64,000 nt of DNA from Microcoleus asticus IPMA8 (GTDB taxonomy: Bacteria; Cyanobacteriota; Cyanobacteriia; Cyanobacteriales; Microcoleaceae), in contig NZ_SRRZ01000009.1 in NCBI RefSeq assembly GCF_013179805.1, forward strand, positions 24,794 through 88,793. The letters are read 5' to 3'. The translations under genes and the position numbers were made by a program. The notes beneath the pieces were generated by a model. The model had not been told where the DNA came from. It searched no databases and saw only the letters and a program-made list of their open reading frames with translations. Positions within the stretch are counted from its first letter, which is position 1, and the number at the start of each line of letters is the position of its first letter. Of this stretch, positions 54,126 through 64,000 are shown in pieces.

Positions 54126-54817
54126 CTAAAATCCAAAAGCAAGAGCATCAAGCATATGCTTACCCTTCTCCCGCCCAATTCCTTGATATATATCCAAAAG
54201 TTCTTCGTAAGCAGTCTCTCCCCCTATAATATTCCAAAACTCATGTCCCATAATGACAGCTTGTTCAAAGGGCGTGTACTTCCTTGCCACTGACCATTTA
54301 TAATCTGAACGATTTGGTCCGTAAGAATTGTAAGCCATAGCATAATAAGATTGAGCATCGGGCCGAGACAGTCCGCACAGTAAATGATATCTCAGCAGGC
54401 GTTGAATTACCTCCAAGCATTGTCCTTTGTTGGGTTTCGATCGTTTAATTTCAATTCAAATAAAAATTTGCTCCCGTCATGGGATAGCACATACAAATCT
54501 GCTTTGACCGATCGCCTAACTAAATGGTTCGTTTTTTGAGCCTCAAGAACAGCTTCTATCATTTCTTCAAAAGCAGGTTTATTTCCATTTTTGCCTGCTG
54601 ACTGTTCAAATAGCCCTATCTGACGCTCAATTTCATTGATAGCCTCTATGCTAACTTCGCCAGAAATTTCATAGTTTCTGCTTGCTTCTAGGTGATGTTC
54701 CAAAGCAATGAGTTTTGCACATTCTTCATAAGTTGTGCCCAAGCTGCTGCTGAAACCTCTTTCAAACTCGTTAATCCGTAGCAACTCTGACGGGACGATC
54801 GCACGCAGTCCCGGCAA
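54126..54817 (-). pseudogene. TdeIII-type restriction endonuclease, truncated and frameshifted
   Basis: Two overlapping minus-strand frames together give one TdeIII-like protein. Frame one (54407-54817) reads IVPSELLRINEFERGFSSSL ... ADLYVLSHDGSKFLFELKLND. Frame two (54126-54416) continues with KPNKGQCLEVIQRLLRYH and QSYYAMAYNSYGPNRSDYK ... GHEFWNIIGG. The switch is a single frameshift near 54430, at GATCGAAACCC. The part upstream of IVPSELL is missing (an in-frame stop lies just before it), so the N-terminal ~50 residues seen in family members are lost too. The gene is next to its methyltransferase, 49 bp upstream of it. The enzyme is almost certainly inactive. Confidence 0.82.
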
Positions 54818-54969
54818 GCCCTGGGTTTTTTAGTTTGTGACCCCTGGGATGACTGGCGTTGGTGAGGAAACTTGACAAGCACCGACCGCACAACTTCTGT
54901 TAATTTTGCTAGATTGGGGCGCAGTCTAAAAAATCAACCCGATGGATTCACTAACTTTTTTGCAGAGCA

Positions 54970-56469
54970 TCAAGCTGACAGCGACAAGACAGGAGACTCT
55001 TGCCCAATCGGAATCTGAATAGTAAACTCTGTTCCCCTGCCTGGTGCAGAAATACACCCCAAGCTTCCCCGGTGTTTTTCCACTACAATTTGCCAGCTAA
55101 TCGACAACCCAATCCCTGTGCCCTTACCGGGGGGTTTTGTCGTAAAAAACGGGTTAAATACGTGGCGACGAACCTCTTCCGAGATGCCTGGCCCATTGTC
55201 CACAATTCGGACAGCTACGCAATTGCTGCTTGTTACTTCTGTGCTAATCCGAATCACGCTAGGATTTGCTTTAATTTCTTCTAGCGATCTCTGCGTGTTC
55301 CACTCGTCAATAGCATCGATCGCATTTGCAAGTACATTCATAAATACCTGATTCATTTCTCCCCCATAACAGTCCACTTCGGGCAGGTTTGGGCAATAGT
55401 CCCGCACCACTTCAATCGAGGGGCGGTCTGACTTAAATTTTAGCCTGCTCTGTAAAATCATCAGCGTGCTGTCTATGCCTTCGTGAAGGTTGACCGATCT
55501 CATTTCATATCCTTCTTGCCGTGCGAAGAGGCGCAAAGATAAAACGATTTCGCGGATGCGATCGGCTCCTAAGTACATCGATTTGAACAATTTAGGCAAG
55601 TCGTCTTTGAGATAATCTAGCTCGCTTGTTGCGATTTCTGCTTGTATATCTGGAGCCGGATTAGGATAGTGCTTTTCGTAGAGGTCAAGGATAGTGACCA
55701 AAGCTTTTGAATATTCCAGAGCATAGGAAAGATTTCCATAAATAAAATTAATTGGATTATTGATTTCATGAGCTACGCCAGCTACGAGTTGGCCTAGCCC
55801 GGACATTTTTTCGCTCTGAATGAGCTGGCTTTGCACCTGCTTGAGTTCGTGGAGGGAATTTTCGAGCTGTAGGGCTTTGTGCCGCTCTCGCGCTTCCGAT
55901 GCTTGCAAAGCTGCTTCTGCAAGCTTGCGTTCAGCAGCCTCCTGCTTGAGGCGTTGATTCGTTTGGGAAAGTTCAGCGGTGCGCTCTTCTACTCGCGTCT
56001 CTAGCTCTTGTGCCAAAACTTGTAAGTCGGCTTGCGCTCGCTCGCGCTCGACAATTTGCGCCTGAAGCTGTTTAGTTAGATTGCGCAGATTCAGGTGCGT
56101 GATAGCCCGAGCTAAAACTTCTTCGTGTTGAAGGGGCTTAGTGATATAATCAACTCCCCCCACATTAAAGCCTTTGACTTTGCTTTCTGTATCGTCCAGC
56201 GCGGTCATAAAAATGACTGGGATATCTTTAGTTAAGTCATTCGCTTTCAGATTTTGACAGGTTTTAAATCCGTCCATTTCTGGCATCAGAACATCCAACA
56301 AAATTAAATCCGGCTGGGAATATTGCACTTTTTTGAGAGCGCTAGACCCACTGCGAGCTACCCAAACAGTGAAGCCAGATGCGGTCAAAAAATCCAATAC
56401 TGAACCCAGATTAGTGGGCGTATCATCCACAATTAAAATGGTTCCTCTGTCTAAAGATTCGCTAGTCAT
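54970..56469 (-). CDS. Response regulator-histidine kinase hybrid
   Basis: A 499-residue protein: an N-terminal receiver (residues 10-125: ILIVDDTPTN, phospho-Asp in LILLDVLMPEMDG, Lys in DYITKPL), a coiled-coil linker (130-220), and then a HisKA-like region with MSGLGQLVAGVAHEINNPINFIYGNL (His in AHEINNP). The HATPase domain has NQVFMNVLANAIDAI, VDNGPGI and GKGTGIGLSIS. The receiver in front of the kinase suggests phosphorelay input from another kinase. It starts 9 bp after the stop of the giant kinase upstream, so the two are almost surely one operon and may signal to each other. No signal or membrane segment. Confidence 0.93.
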   Translation of the reverse strand: MTSESLDRGTILIVDDTPTNLGSVLDFLTASGFTVWVARSGSSALKKVQYSQPDLILLDVLMPEMDGFKTCQNLKANDLTKDIPVIFMTALDDTESKVKGFNVGGVDYITKPLQHEEVLARAITHLNLRNLTKQLQAQIVERERAQADLQVLAQELETRVEERTAELSQTNQRLKQEAAERKLAEAALQASEARERHKALQLENSLHELKQVQSQLIQSEKMSGLGQLVAGVAHEINNPINFIYGNLSYALEYSKALVTILDLYEKHYPNPAPDIQAEIATSELDYLKDDLPKLFKSMYLGADRIREIVLSLRLFARQEGYEMRSVNLHEGIDSTLMILQSRLKFKSDRPSIEVVRDYCPNLPEVDCYGGEMNQVFMNVLANAIDAIDEWNTQRSLEEIKANPSVIRISTEVTSSNCVAVRIVDNGPGISEEVRRHVFNPFFTTKPPGKGTGIGLSISWQIVVEKHRGSLGCISAPGRGTEFTIQIPIGQESPVLSLSA

Positions 56470-56478
56470 TTTTAGTCC

Positions 56479-59400
56479 TCATCTAAACTGTTGAACAAAT
56501 TCTACTAATTTGTCTTCTTCAAAATTTTTGCTTAATTCAAGCAACTGATTGGCAAAAGGTGCATAACGCGTATCTATTGCCTTTAGCTTGCTGGCTCGCT
56601 GCTCAATACTGAGGATCTCACCTTTCATGGCTAAATCGAACAGGACTGCAACTTCTTCCGAAGGGGGAGGAATCAGTTTCTGGTCTTGGATTTGGGAAGG
56701 GGGATCGGCGAAGATACCTTCTGAACTGAAAGTTGCTCGCTCCTGATAAACCCATTCTAAACATAAATGGTTGCCCAAGCATTCTAATAACTTTTCTGCC
56801 CGAATTGGTTTGAGGAGAAAAGCGTTGCAACCAGCCTGGAAAATGCTTTGGGGATCGCCGGATAAAATGCTAGCAGAAGTTCCGATCGCAATTACATCCT
56901 TCAATGGAGGGATTTTTCTGATCCGCCTCACCGCTTCAAAGCCGTCCATGACTGGCATTACTAAGTCAATTATAATACAGTCAGGTTGAAATAACAGCGC
57001 TTTATTCACGCAGTCTTGACCGTCCGTTGCCTCCATTAATTCAAACCCAATAGGAGCTAAAAGATTAACTAAGACAGAGCGATTTTCCCAGCGATCGTCT
57101 ACTACTAAAATTTTTTGCCGATCGCCTGAGAAACCCCTGATAATTTTTTCAGGTTCTTTTTGATACCCTTCCCAGCTTTCGGTAAGAGGCAACTCTAACT
57201 CAAACCAGAAAATACTGCCTTTACCTAAAGAGCTTTGTACTTTCAGTTCGCCGCCCATCATCTCCACCAATTGGCGACTAATTGCCAGCCCTAATCCTGT
57301 TCCCTCTATCTGGCGAAATGAACCGCTGGCTTGCTCGAAGGGCAAAAATATTTTTGATAGTTCGTCCGGCCCGATGCCAATGCCTGTATCTTCTACTTGG
57401 AAAATAAATTTCGCTGGTAGGGATTGGGAATTGGAAATTGGTGATGGCAAAGATTGCTGAGTCTCCAGTCTGTCTACTTTGAAAGTAACGCCTCCTTTTT
57501 CGGTGAATTTTACGGCATTGCCGAGTAAGTTGATGAGAATTTGCCGCAACCTTTTTTCATCGGCTTGGACGCAAGTGGGAAGTTGAGCTAGCGGTTCGTA
57601 AATCAAAGAGATTCCCTTCTGTTGGGCGCGAATCTGGCAGATTTCAACAATGCCTTGCAGAAAGTCTGACAGGTGAAACTCGGTGAGGTAGAGTTCCATT
57701 TTTCCGGCTTCGACTTTGGAGAGGTCTAGAACGTCATTGATCAGAGTTAGGAGGTGTTCGCCACACTGATGAATGATGTTAATACCAGAAATTTGCTGGC
57801 TGGTTAAATCTATGTCTCGTTTGAGGATTTGGGTATAACCTAAAATGCCGTTGAGCGGCGTGCGAAGTTCGTGGCTCATGTTGGCGAGAAATTGGCTCTT
57901 GGCGCGGTTTGCGGCTTCTGCTGCTTGCTCGGCTCGCTGTCTCTCTTGAACTTCTACTTCTAGGCGCGTATTTTTGGCTTTTAATTCCTCGGTTCGCTCT
58001 TCTACTTTGACTTCTAAAGTGTGATAGAGGTTGGCATTCTCTAAGGCGATCGCAGCTTGTCCCGATAGCATCCGCAACACTTCTACCCGCTTCGGCGTGA
58101 AAGCGCCAGCAATCACGTTGTTTTCTAGGTACAGGATGGCACTTAACTTACCTTGATATAGGATAGGCGCACACAAAATTGATTTTGGTTTGTGTTGGGC
58201 AATGTAGGGGTCGGCGTTAAAGATTTCCTCGCGGCTGGAATCATTTAAAACGACATCTTTCTGAGTTCTGGTGACGTAATTAAGTACCGAGATAGGCACT
58301 AGCCCCGAAGTTGATACTGGTAAAGATTCCAGCACTCGGACTCGATCTTTAGTCCCCGCCGCTTCTATAACAAGTTGACCCTCTTTTGAGAAAATAAGCG
58401 CTCCCGTTTCAGCGCCTGCATTTTCTATCAAAATTTTCATTAACTTGATGAGCAAGTTAGGTAGAACAATTTCGCTAGAAATGGCACTAGATGCTTTCAT
58501 TACAGTTGCCAAGTCTAGCAACTCTGTTTGAGCCCCTGTAATGGTCAAAGGAGCAATTGTCATCGTAGGGTTGAAAGGGGTTTCGGTGACCACAGAGGAT
58601 CGCGCTATTAATTGCGGGTATTTTTCTTCTAGATGTTTAACTTTAGCTAAAGCTCCCCAGCGCATATAGGCATAATAAGCATCGGTCATGTAGGTGCGGG
58701 CAATCTTTTCTTTACCCCATGACAAATAGAATTTAGCAGCGAGTTCGTGAGCCAATGCTTCTTCGTTGATGTACTCGTTTTCTTTGGCAAGAGCGATCGC
58801 TTTGTCGTACATCTCGATCGCTTCTACTTTTTCGCCTAAAACACGATACTTTTCTGCCTCTACTAAATAGAATTTATGCAAATGATTCATTGGGGCATGA
58901 TGTGCCCATTTTTGCAATTTCTCTTGATTAGCTTGTACTCGGTTAAGAAGGTCCTGTTGGTCGGACTGCGAAGTTTCATCATACACAGCTAGCCGTACTA
59001 GAGAATCGTAGAAATAGAAGATAACAACAGTTAGCTGCCCTGTCGATGATCCGAAAGAACTTTCTACTTGAGGGATATTTTTTAAGGCTTCCTGGTAATT
59101 CTCAAACACATAACAAAGCGCAAGTTTGTGCAAGTATAAGTAATGAATTGCCAGTTGGTTGTTGGTTTGCTGATATAGCGGCAGCATTTTCTCTGCGTCG
59201 TATACTTCCCCCTTTAACTGGCATAAATTTTCGCTTTTTCCCATCATGTTTAAGACGGCTTGCCAACAGATTTTTGTATTATTAAGCGCTGTTTCTTGGC
59301 TAATTTTATGAATGGCATCGGTGTAAGTTGCTATCTCTCGTTCGAGTTGCATTAGTTGCTTACCAACAAAAAACGAGTAATGACTCCACACCATGACGGC

Positions 59401-62400
59401 ATAGCCAGCATATTCTAAATCTCCAGTTTCTAGCCCGCTAGAGAAAGCTGACAGGAAAGGTTCTAAGGTATTCCGGACGTGTTCTTTCCAATGTTGAACG
59501 GCAGCATACACCAAGTGGCAAGTCTTGACTTCGATTTCTTTGGCATTTAACTTTGACACTAGACGTAAAGCTAATTGGCCGAACTCATAGCCCCGCTCAA
59601 TATCTCCTACCGCCCCGCAAAGAAGAAGACTATATACCGCATATGCAAAGGGAGACACAGAAGCATTGCCATATTCAACGGATAAATTGACCTGTTTGCA
59701 CACGGTTAAAGGCACCAGTACGGGCATCCCAGAATAGCAAGCAGAAAATATACTTGACAAAATCCTGATGGCTGCTAATTGATAAGGATCGGTCATTTCA
59801 GGGAGATCGATTAAGTCCTCAATTCGGGTTCCGCTCAAAATTGTCGCAGTTTCCCCCAGCGCCTGCCCAATATCAGATGGGTTTGGCGAGTCGGGAAACT
59901 CTACCTCCAACTGCTTTAAGACTTGCAGCCCCGTATTCAATGCTTCGATCAGCTTGTTCTGCCCCATATAAGCTTGAATCTGGACTTCGTACACTTTTAC
60001 TATGTCCAATAGCGTTTTGGCACAGTTTTGTACTATCTCAACGAATCTCTGCATTCCGTCAAAATCACCACTCAAATATGCTGACTCTGCTGCTTCCTCA
60101 TGCAGCCTTAATGCCAGTTCATACCGATTGTCCCAACTATCTACCGCTAGCAGAGATAAACCCACTTGCAAATATTTGACGGCGGAATCGTGGGCTGTAG
60201 CAGCTTTCGCTTTCTGACCTGCAATCAGATTCAATTGGGCTAGTTCATATTTTTGGGATTCAGTGGTAAGTAAGTCAGTACCATAATTGAGTTGGTTAAC
60301 TAAAGCGAAAATATTTTCTTTTCGGCCTTCTGGCGTTGTACTTTGCAGCAGCAGTTGACCGATTTTTAAGTGGGTCTCTTTTTTCTGCTCATCTGGAATC
60401 AAAGAATAGGCAGCTTGCTGCACTCGGTCATGTAAAAACTTGTAGTCAACCTTCACATCAGTTAAGGTAAAACCGCCCGATTCTTCCTGACTAAATACGA
60501 GGGGAATTTTGTATTCATTGCTCAAAGGTAAAATCAACCCAGCTTGAAGTGCTGCCCACAATTGTGCCGCCGTGACTAAGGATGATTCCTGATTGACAAT
60601 CGCCAAAACTTCTAAGTTAAAAGTGTTGCCAATACAAGCAGCAAGTTTTAATACTTTTTGTGTATCTTCGGGCAATTTGCGTATGTTTCTAGCAATCAGT
60701 TCGACAACATTGTAATCGGTGATACCGATCGCTTGAATTTGCTCGATATTCCATTGCCAACCCCCCTTTGTCCCCCCTTGGTAAGGGGGGATTAGGGGGG
60801 TGAAGTTATAAGTCAACAAATCTTCTTGATAGAGAGTTTTGAGGAGTTGACTTAAGAAGAAAGGATTGCCCTGCGTTTTATTAAAAAGTAGAGACGCGAA
60901 ATTTCGCGTCTTTACAGACAGGGATTCCGAACCGCCCGATTCATTTAAGGTATCTGCAATTAATTCTTCGACATCAACCAGGTGTAATGGTTGAAGGACA
61001 ATATTATTCACCGTCGCACCAGTTTGGCGAATCTTGTCAATTGTTTGCATCGTCGGATGAGTTGGAGAAACTTCGTTATCTCGATATGCCCCAATCAGCA
61101 ATAAATACTTGCTATCAGAATCAGTTATTAGCAATTCAATTAATTTCAACGATGCCGAATCCGCCCACTGCAAGTCATCGAGGAAGATAACTAAGGGATG
61201 GTTAATAGTCGTAAATACGCCAATGAATTGTTTAAAGACGCGACTGAAACGGTTTTGAGCTTCAGTTGCCCCTAGCTCAGGTACGGGTGGCTGTTTGCCA
61301 ATAATTAATTCGACTTCAGGGATAACATCAATGATGACTTGTCCGTTAGCGCCTAAAGCGGATAACAGTTTTTCTTTCCAAGTTTGGATTTCTGCTTCGC
61401 TTTCGGTTAGAAGTTGCTGAGTTAAGGATTGGAATGCTTGAATCAGGGAAGCATAAGGAATATTGCGCTTGAACTGGTCAAATTTCCCCGCAATAAAATA
61501 GCCTCGTTGCCGCACAATGGGTTTGTGAACTTCATTGACTAAAACTGTTTTGCCTATACCGGAATAACCGGAAACCAGCATTAATTCGGTGGTGCCACTG
61601 GCAACGCGATCGAAAGTTTCTAGAATTTTTTCAATTTCTTGGTCGCGACCGTAGAGCTTTTGCGGTATATTTAATTGCCCTGCTTTATCCGCACTTCCAA
61701 CAACAAAGTTAGATATATATCCGCTAGCCTGTAGCTTTATCAAGCAAGTTTCTAAGTCAAATTTTAGTCCCTCAGTGCTTTGGTAGCGGTCTTCAGCATT
61801 TTTAGCTAATAACTTCATCGCAATCGCTGAAATTTGTGGTGGGATTTCAGGATTTAGCTGGTGGGGGGGAATGGGAGTTTTGGCAATATGGCTGTGTACC
61901 AATTCCAGCGGGTCTGTAGAATTAAAGGGCAACTCGCCTGTGAGCATTTTATAGAAGGTAACGCCTAGTGAATAAAAATCAGTGCGGTAGTCAATTGACC
62001 GATTCATCCGGCCAGTTTGTTCGGGCGACATATAGGCGAGTGTGCCTTCGAGCAAATCTGGATGGCTGAGCGTCGAATTTTCTCGCTCCAGGCGCGAAGC
62101 GATGCTGAAATCAATAATTTTAACTTTTTCAGTCGCTGGGTTGATAATAATATTTTGTGGCTTTACATCTTTATGAATAATGTTATGTTTATGGGTTTCT
62201 GCTAAGGCAGAGACAAGCTGGAGACCCAAAGAAAGAAATTGAATGATTGTGAGTTTTTTACCCTTCATCCAATCGTTGAGAGACTCGGAGCCGGAATCTT
62301 CTAATATCAGTGCTAAACCGTTTTTATAGCTTTCTAAACTAATGGCTTTGATGATCGCTTCTACGTTCAAGCTGTGCAGAATTTGATATTCGTGCCGCAA

Positions 62401-62553
62401 GCGGGTGATGTCAGAAAGAGTGGGATACTCAGCCTTTAGCGTTTTGACGATCACGCTGGAAAAGTCCGAATCCTTCCGAGCGCGATCGACTGAAGTTCTT
62501 ATCCCGCTGTGGAGGGTTTCAACAAATTGATAGCCAGCTAAGTTGATAGTCAT
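56479..62553 (-). CDS. Giant Ser/Thr kinase-ATPase-GAF-histidine kinase-receiver protein (HstK-like)
   Basis: A 2024-residue signalling protein. Approximate order: Ser/Thr kinase (10-270; catalytic loop [13 protein letters not shown] near 128, DFS for DFG); AAA/STAND-type ATPase (285-600; Walker [11 protein letters not shown] near 329, Walker [13 protein letters not shown]); a long alpha-solenoid (600-1330); GAF (1354-1504). A histidine kinase follows (His in [10 protein letters not shown] near 1561; HATPase 1661-1784 with [26 protein letters not shown]), then a receiver (1814-1930; VVDDRWENR, Asp in [12 protein letters not shown]), and an ~95-residue tail. This matches the HstK family of filamentous cyanobacteria. 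Two palindromic repeats have inserted in frame near residues 547 and 590. Confidence 0.94.
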   Translation of the reverse strand: MTINLAGYQFVETLHSGIRTSVDRARKDSDFSSVIVKTLKAEYPTLSDITRLRHEYQILHSLNVEAIIKAISLESYKNGLALILEDSGSESLNDWMKGKKLTIIQFLSLGLQLVSALAETHKHNIIHKDVKPQNIIINPATEKVKIIDFSIASRLERENSTLSHPDLLEGTLAYMSPEQTGRMNRSIDYRTDFYSLGVTFYKMLTGELPFNSTDPLELVHSHIAKTPIPPHQLNPEIPPQISAIAMKLLAKNAEDRYQSTEGLKFDLETCLIKLQASGYISNFVVGSADKAGQLNIPQKLYGRDQEIEKILETFDRVASGTTELMLVSGYSGIGKTVLVNEVHKPIVRQRGYFIAGKFDQFKRNIPYASLIQAFQSLTQQLLTESEAEIQTWKEKLLSALGANGQVIIDVIPEVELIIGKQPPVPELGATEAQNRFSRVFKQFIGVFTTINHPLVIFLDDLQWADSASLKLIELLITDSDSKYLLLIGAYRDNEVSPTHPTMQTIDKIRQTGATVNNIVLQPLHLVDVEELIADTLNESGGSESLSVKTRNFASLLFNKTQGNPFFLSQLLKTLYQEDLLTYNFTPLIPPYQGGTKGGWQWNIEQIQAIGITDYNVVELIARNIRKLPEDTQKVLKLAACIGNTFNLEVLAIVNQESSLVTAAQLWAALQAGLILPLSNEYKIPLVFSQEESGGFTLTDVKVDYKFLHDRVQQAAYSLIPDEQKKETHLKIGQLLLQSTTPEGRKENIFALVNQLNYGTDLLTTESQKYELAQLNLIAGQKAKAATAHDSAVKYLQVGLSLLAVDSWDNRYELALRLHEEAAESAYLSGDFDGMQRFVEIVQNCAKTLLDIVKVYEVQIQAYMGQNKLIEALNTGLQVLKQLEVEFPDSPNPSDIGQALGETATILSGTRIEDLIDLPEMTDPYQLAAIRILSSIFSACYSGMPVLVPLTVCKQVNLSVEYGNASVSPFAYAVYSLLLCGAVGDIERGYEFGQLALRLVSKLNAKEIEVKTCHLVYAAVQHWKEHVRNTLEPFLSAFSSGLETGDLEYAGYAVMVWSHYSFFVGKQLMQLEREIATYTDAIHKISQETALNNTKICWQAVLNMMGKSENLCQLKGEVYDAEKMLPLYQQTNNQLAIHYLYLHKLALCYVFENYQEALKNIPQVESSFGSSTGQLTVVIFYFYDSLVRLAVYDETSQSDQQDLLNRVQANQEKLQKWAHHAPMNHLHKFYLVEAEKYRVLGEKVEAIEMYDKAIALAKENEYINEEALAHELAAKFYLSWGKEKIARTYMTDAYYAYMRWGALAKVKHLEEKYPQLIARSSVVTETPFNPTMTIAPLTITGAQTELLDLATVMKASSAISSEIVLPNLLIKLMKILIENAGAETGALIFSKEGQLVIEAAGTKDRVRVLESLPVSTSGLVPISVLNYVTRTQKDVVLNDSSREEIFNADPYIAQHKPKSILCAPILYQGKLSAILYLENNVIAGAFTPKRVEVLRMLSGQAAIALENANLYHTLEVKVEERTEELKAKNTRLEVEVQERQRAEQAAEAANRAKSQFLANMSHELRTPLNGILGYTQILKRDIDLTSQQISGINIIHQCGEHLLTLINDVLDLSKVEAGKMELYLTEFHLSDFLQGIVEICQIRAQQKGISLIYEPLAQLPTCVQADEKRLRQILINLLGNAVKFTEKGGVTFKVDRLETQQSLPSPISNSQSLPAKFIFQVEDTGIGIGPDELSKIFLPFEQASGSFRQIEGTGLGLAISRQLVEMMGGELKVQSSLGKGSIFWFELELPLTESWEGYQKEPEKIIRGFSGDRQKILVVDDRWENRSVLVNLLAPIGFELMEATDGQDCVNKALLFQPDCIIIDLVMPVMDGFEAVRRIRKIPPLKDVIAIGTSASILSGDPQSIFQAGCNAFLLKPIRAEKLLECLGNHLCLEWVYQERATFSSEGIFADPPSQIQDQKLIPPPSEEVAVLFDLAMKGEILSIEQRASKLKAIDTRYAPFANQLLELSKNFEEDKLVEFVQQFR
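60760..60800. repeat. Palindromic repeat inserted in frame in the giant kinase gene
   Basis: CCCCCCTTGGTAAGGGGGG core with flanking C/G tracts, a repeat common between genes in filamentous cyanobacteria. On the minus strand it codes for [13 protein letters not shown], which interrupts a segment that in relatives reads directly into a [13 protein letters not shown] phrase. Confidence 0.8.
60892..60911. repeat. 20-bp perfect palindrome AGACGCGAAATTTCGCGTCT inside the giant kinase gene
   Basis: Typical of intergenic hairpins in filamentous cyanobacteria; here it codes in frame for about VKTRNFAS between the ATPase lid and the conserved KTQGNPFF motif. About 100 bp from the other in-frame repeat. 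Confidence 0.75.
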
Positions 62554-62833
62554 TGTTATTCTACCGATCGCAAGGGAATTGAGCGTGAGGTTAAGACCGA
62601 TTTTAAAACTTAAATATTATTGGAGCTGATTGTAACATAGTAATTTACTCAACAAAAGTGAGCTCATGTTGGCTTCTGGCAATCGTGGCCTCATGAGATT
62701 GTGTTGTTAACTGTGCTGCCTCAATGCGCGTTTTGGGTGTTTGTTGGGGGATTAGTCGGCTGCACTTTCCAGTGGGGTGTCGATCGAGTGTTTTCCCGCT
62801 GCTGATAATTAATTATCGTTGTGAACCATCGCC

Positions 62834-63208
62834 TCAAACCGAATCATCGATCCATCCGCAAGCCGAACAATCCCAATGAACAGGCGGTGTTTCATACTGG
62901 GGGTAAGTCATTTCACATTGGGGACACCGGCCAGTAAACAGTGGGTGGGTATCCAAAAGTTCTAACTGTTTCTCTGGTATCCACCGTTGCCGGGCGTTGC
63001 AGAATCAATTCGCCGCCATAGTAGCTTGCCCCTTCGGGTTCGCACAGTTGATCGGGTTGGGCGTTGGGGTTTGCTCAAAAGTCGGCGCAAGTGTCGGTGT
63101 CTGAGCCTGTGGGATGAACTGCACAGATTAAGGGTAGGTTGCGGGCGTAGAGGAGACAGCGATGGCTCCGCCCCGGCTTACGCCTACGCACTCAGGGAGT
63201 TTGGGCAT
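62834..63208 (-). pseudogene. Decayed small zinc-ribbon-type protein gene
   Basis: From an ATG at 63208 the minus strand reads MPKLPECV and then runs into foreign bases. The protein resumes after about 33 bp as LYARNLPLICAVHPTGSDTD, has an internal stop in DF-stop-ANPNAQPDQLCEPEGASYY, and shifts frame after GELILQRPAT. It ends as a clean zinc-ribbon tail: PLFTGRCPQCEMTYPQYE and VHWDCSACGWIDDSV. The order and motifs match a small CxxC protein common in cyanobacteria. Damage: one repeat-like insertion (about 63154-63187), one nonsense codon, one frameshift. Confidence 0.72.
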
Positions 63209-64000
63209 GGCGGAGGTGTTGAGGTTGTGGGTTTGGGTTTAGTTTCCCAAAAATTGGGGTGTTGGGAGCGATCGCGGAACCATGATTGCAGTCTTCGAGA
63301 TTTCACAACAAATCCTCTCTGATTGTTTGCAGCTTAAATTCCCTAGCATTCCGCATCTGCTTTCGTGAAAAACATTCAAATGCTTCAAATTGGTAGACAA
63401 TTTGATTGTGTTTTAGTAGGCAGTTCTAAGACTTTCCTCTCTCTACAGGACTAAGTTGAAGGATAGAATGCGAGCGCTTGTATCAGATTTCAAACTATAA
63501 ATCTAGCGGTACACTTTACTTTCCAAGCATTGGTCGTACCTGCAACCTCTAGAAGTTCCAATTAAGCTGCACCACATCTAGTTTTTTGGCTAGAGTAAGG
63601 CTGCAACTGGAGTTTAGCATCCAAACTATGCAAGTTAAATCGGGAAAAGCTTAGAACATCCAATGATTAGCCTCATTGGATTACAACCTGTACTTATGTT
63701 GCATATATAGCGGTCTAACTACTCAAATCAGCGGCGGCAGAGAACTTGAAACGAAGCAGAAAGCGTTTCGGTCTATCCGCTGCATTTGAATCCACATTCT
63801 GCCCTTTGAACTGGTACAGTCGATAATTTTTGATTTTTGCTTCTACCTTCGACGACACGACTCAATACTAAAGTCTTCTTCTAGCAAATCTGACCTTGCT
63901 TAGCAGCAGTAGAGTGACCAATAGGGTTAGTGCCAACCCACCTTTCATCCACTGGTTCCGATGCCAATTGATAACGGCTGTCCGAGGAGAGTCGAATAGA
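63209..64000. other. Right-edge region without a recognised gene
   Basis: About 790 bp with stops in all frames over most of its length. At the very edge (63868-64000) a minus-strand frame open to the border could be the C-terminal tail of a membrane protein (MKGGLALTLLVTLLLLSK), but another frame is also open there, so I do not call a gene. The plus strand has a stem GGTTAGTGCCAACC near 63926. Confidence 0.4.

Noticed and set aside
62987..63322. 111-codon plus-strand Arg-rich frame
   Set aside because: Antisense to the decayed zinc-ribbon gene; composition is typical of a shadow frame.

Overview
The window looks like the chromosome of a filamentous, non-heterocystous cyanobacterium of the Microcoleus/Oscillatoria/Phormidium type. 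This is inferred from gene content (NtcA, System II cytochrome c biogenesis Ccs1/CcdA, tocopherol cyclase, DesB desaturase, DUF1830, DUF3084 and DUF3352 proteins, an HstK-like kinase), from frequent GCGATCGC octamers, and from dense short dispersed repeats, above all tandem TTTTAGATT units. No rRNA, tRNA, CRISPR array or intact insertion sequence was recognised.

Layout. 1-2226: a hybrid histidine kinase running off the left edge, preceded by the wreck of a receiver domain. 2.5-13.7 kb: mostly housekeeping genes: speD, queF, ccs1, ccdA, two repeat proteins (pentapeptide, TPR), a cyclophilin fused to RTX-type repeats, an exported peroxiredoxin, a PsiE-like protein and sodB. 13.9-16.3 kb: clpS, then a compact RiPP locus made of a precursor with four TTxxxxEE cores followed by one ATP-grasp ligase (a plesiocin-type graspetide locus), then a frameshifted cupredoxin gene. 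16.4-25.8 kb: tocopherol cyclase, a flavin/PNPOx-like protein, cysE, a secreted unknown, PBP2, DUF3352, Uma2 and a pentapeptide protein. 25.9-32.6 kb: purL and purF, separated by a kinase-FGE fusion gene and repeats, with a decayed second purL 3' end lying just before purF. 33.3-34.4 kb: desB.

34.5-41.6 kb: a seven-gene minus-strand cluster encoding a BMP/nucleoside-type ABC importer with two cysteine hydrolases (one closely resembling biuret amidohydrolase) and a cupin; it reads as an uptake and hydrolysis unit for a small nitrogenous compound. 42.4-51.9 kb: conserved cyanobacterial genes, including DUF1830, a radical SAM protein, a YqgF/RuvC-like nuclease, DUF3084, ntcA (with a perfect GTA-N8-TAC site in its leader), fabI and hisB. 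52-54.8 kb: a restriction-modification remnant with an intact C5 methyltransferase, a truncated and frameshifted TdeIII-type endonuclease, and an unknown protein. 55-62.6 kb: two adjacent signalling genes, a response regulator-histidine kinase and a 2024-residue Ser/Thr kinase-ATPase-GAF-histidine kinase-receiver protein. 62.8-64 kb: a decayed zinc-ribbon gene and unassigned DNA.

The most interesting items are the graspetide locus, the hydrolase/importer cluster, the palindromic and tandem repeats that have inserted in frame into working genes (purL, the giant kinase, the left-edge kinase), and the purL relic in front of purF. All family assignments come from reading the protein sequences; no database search was run.
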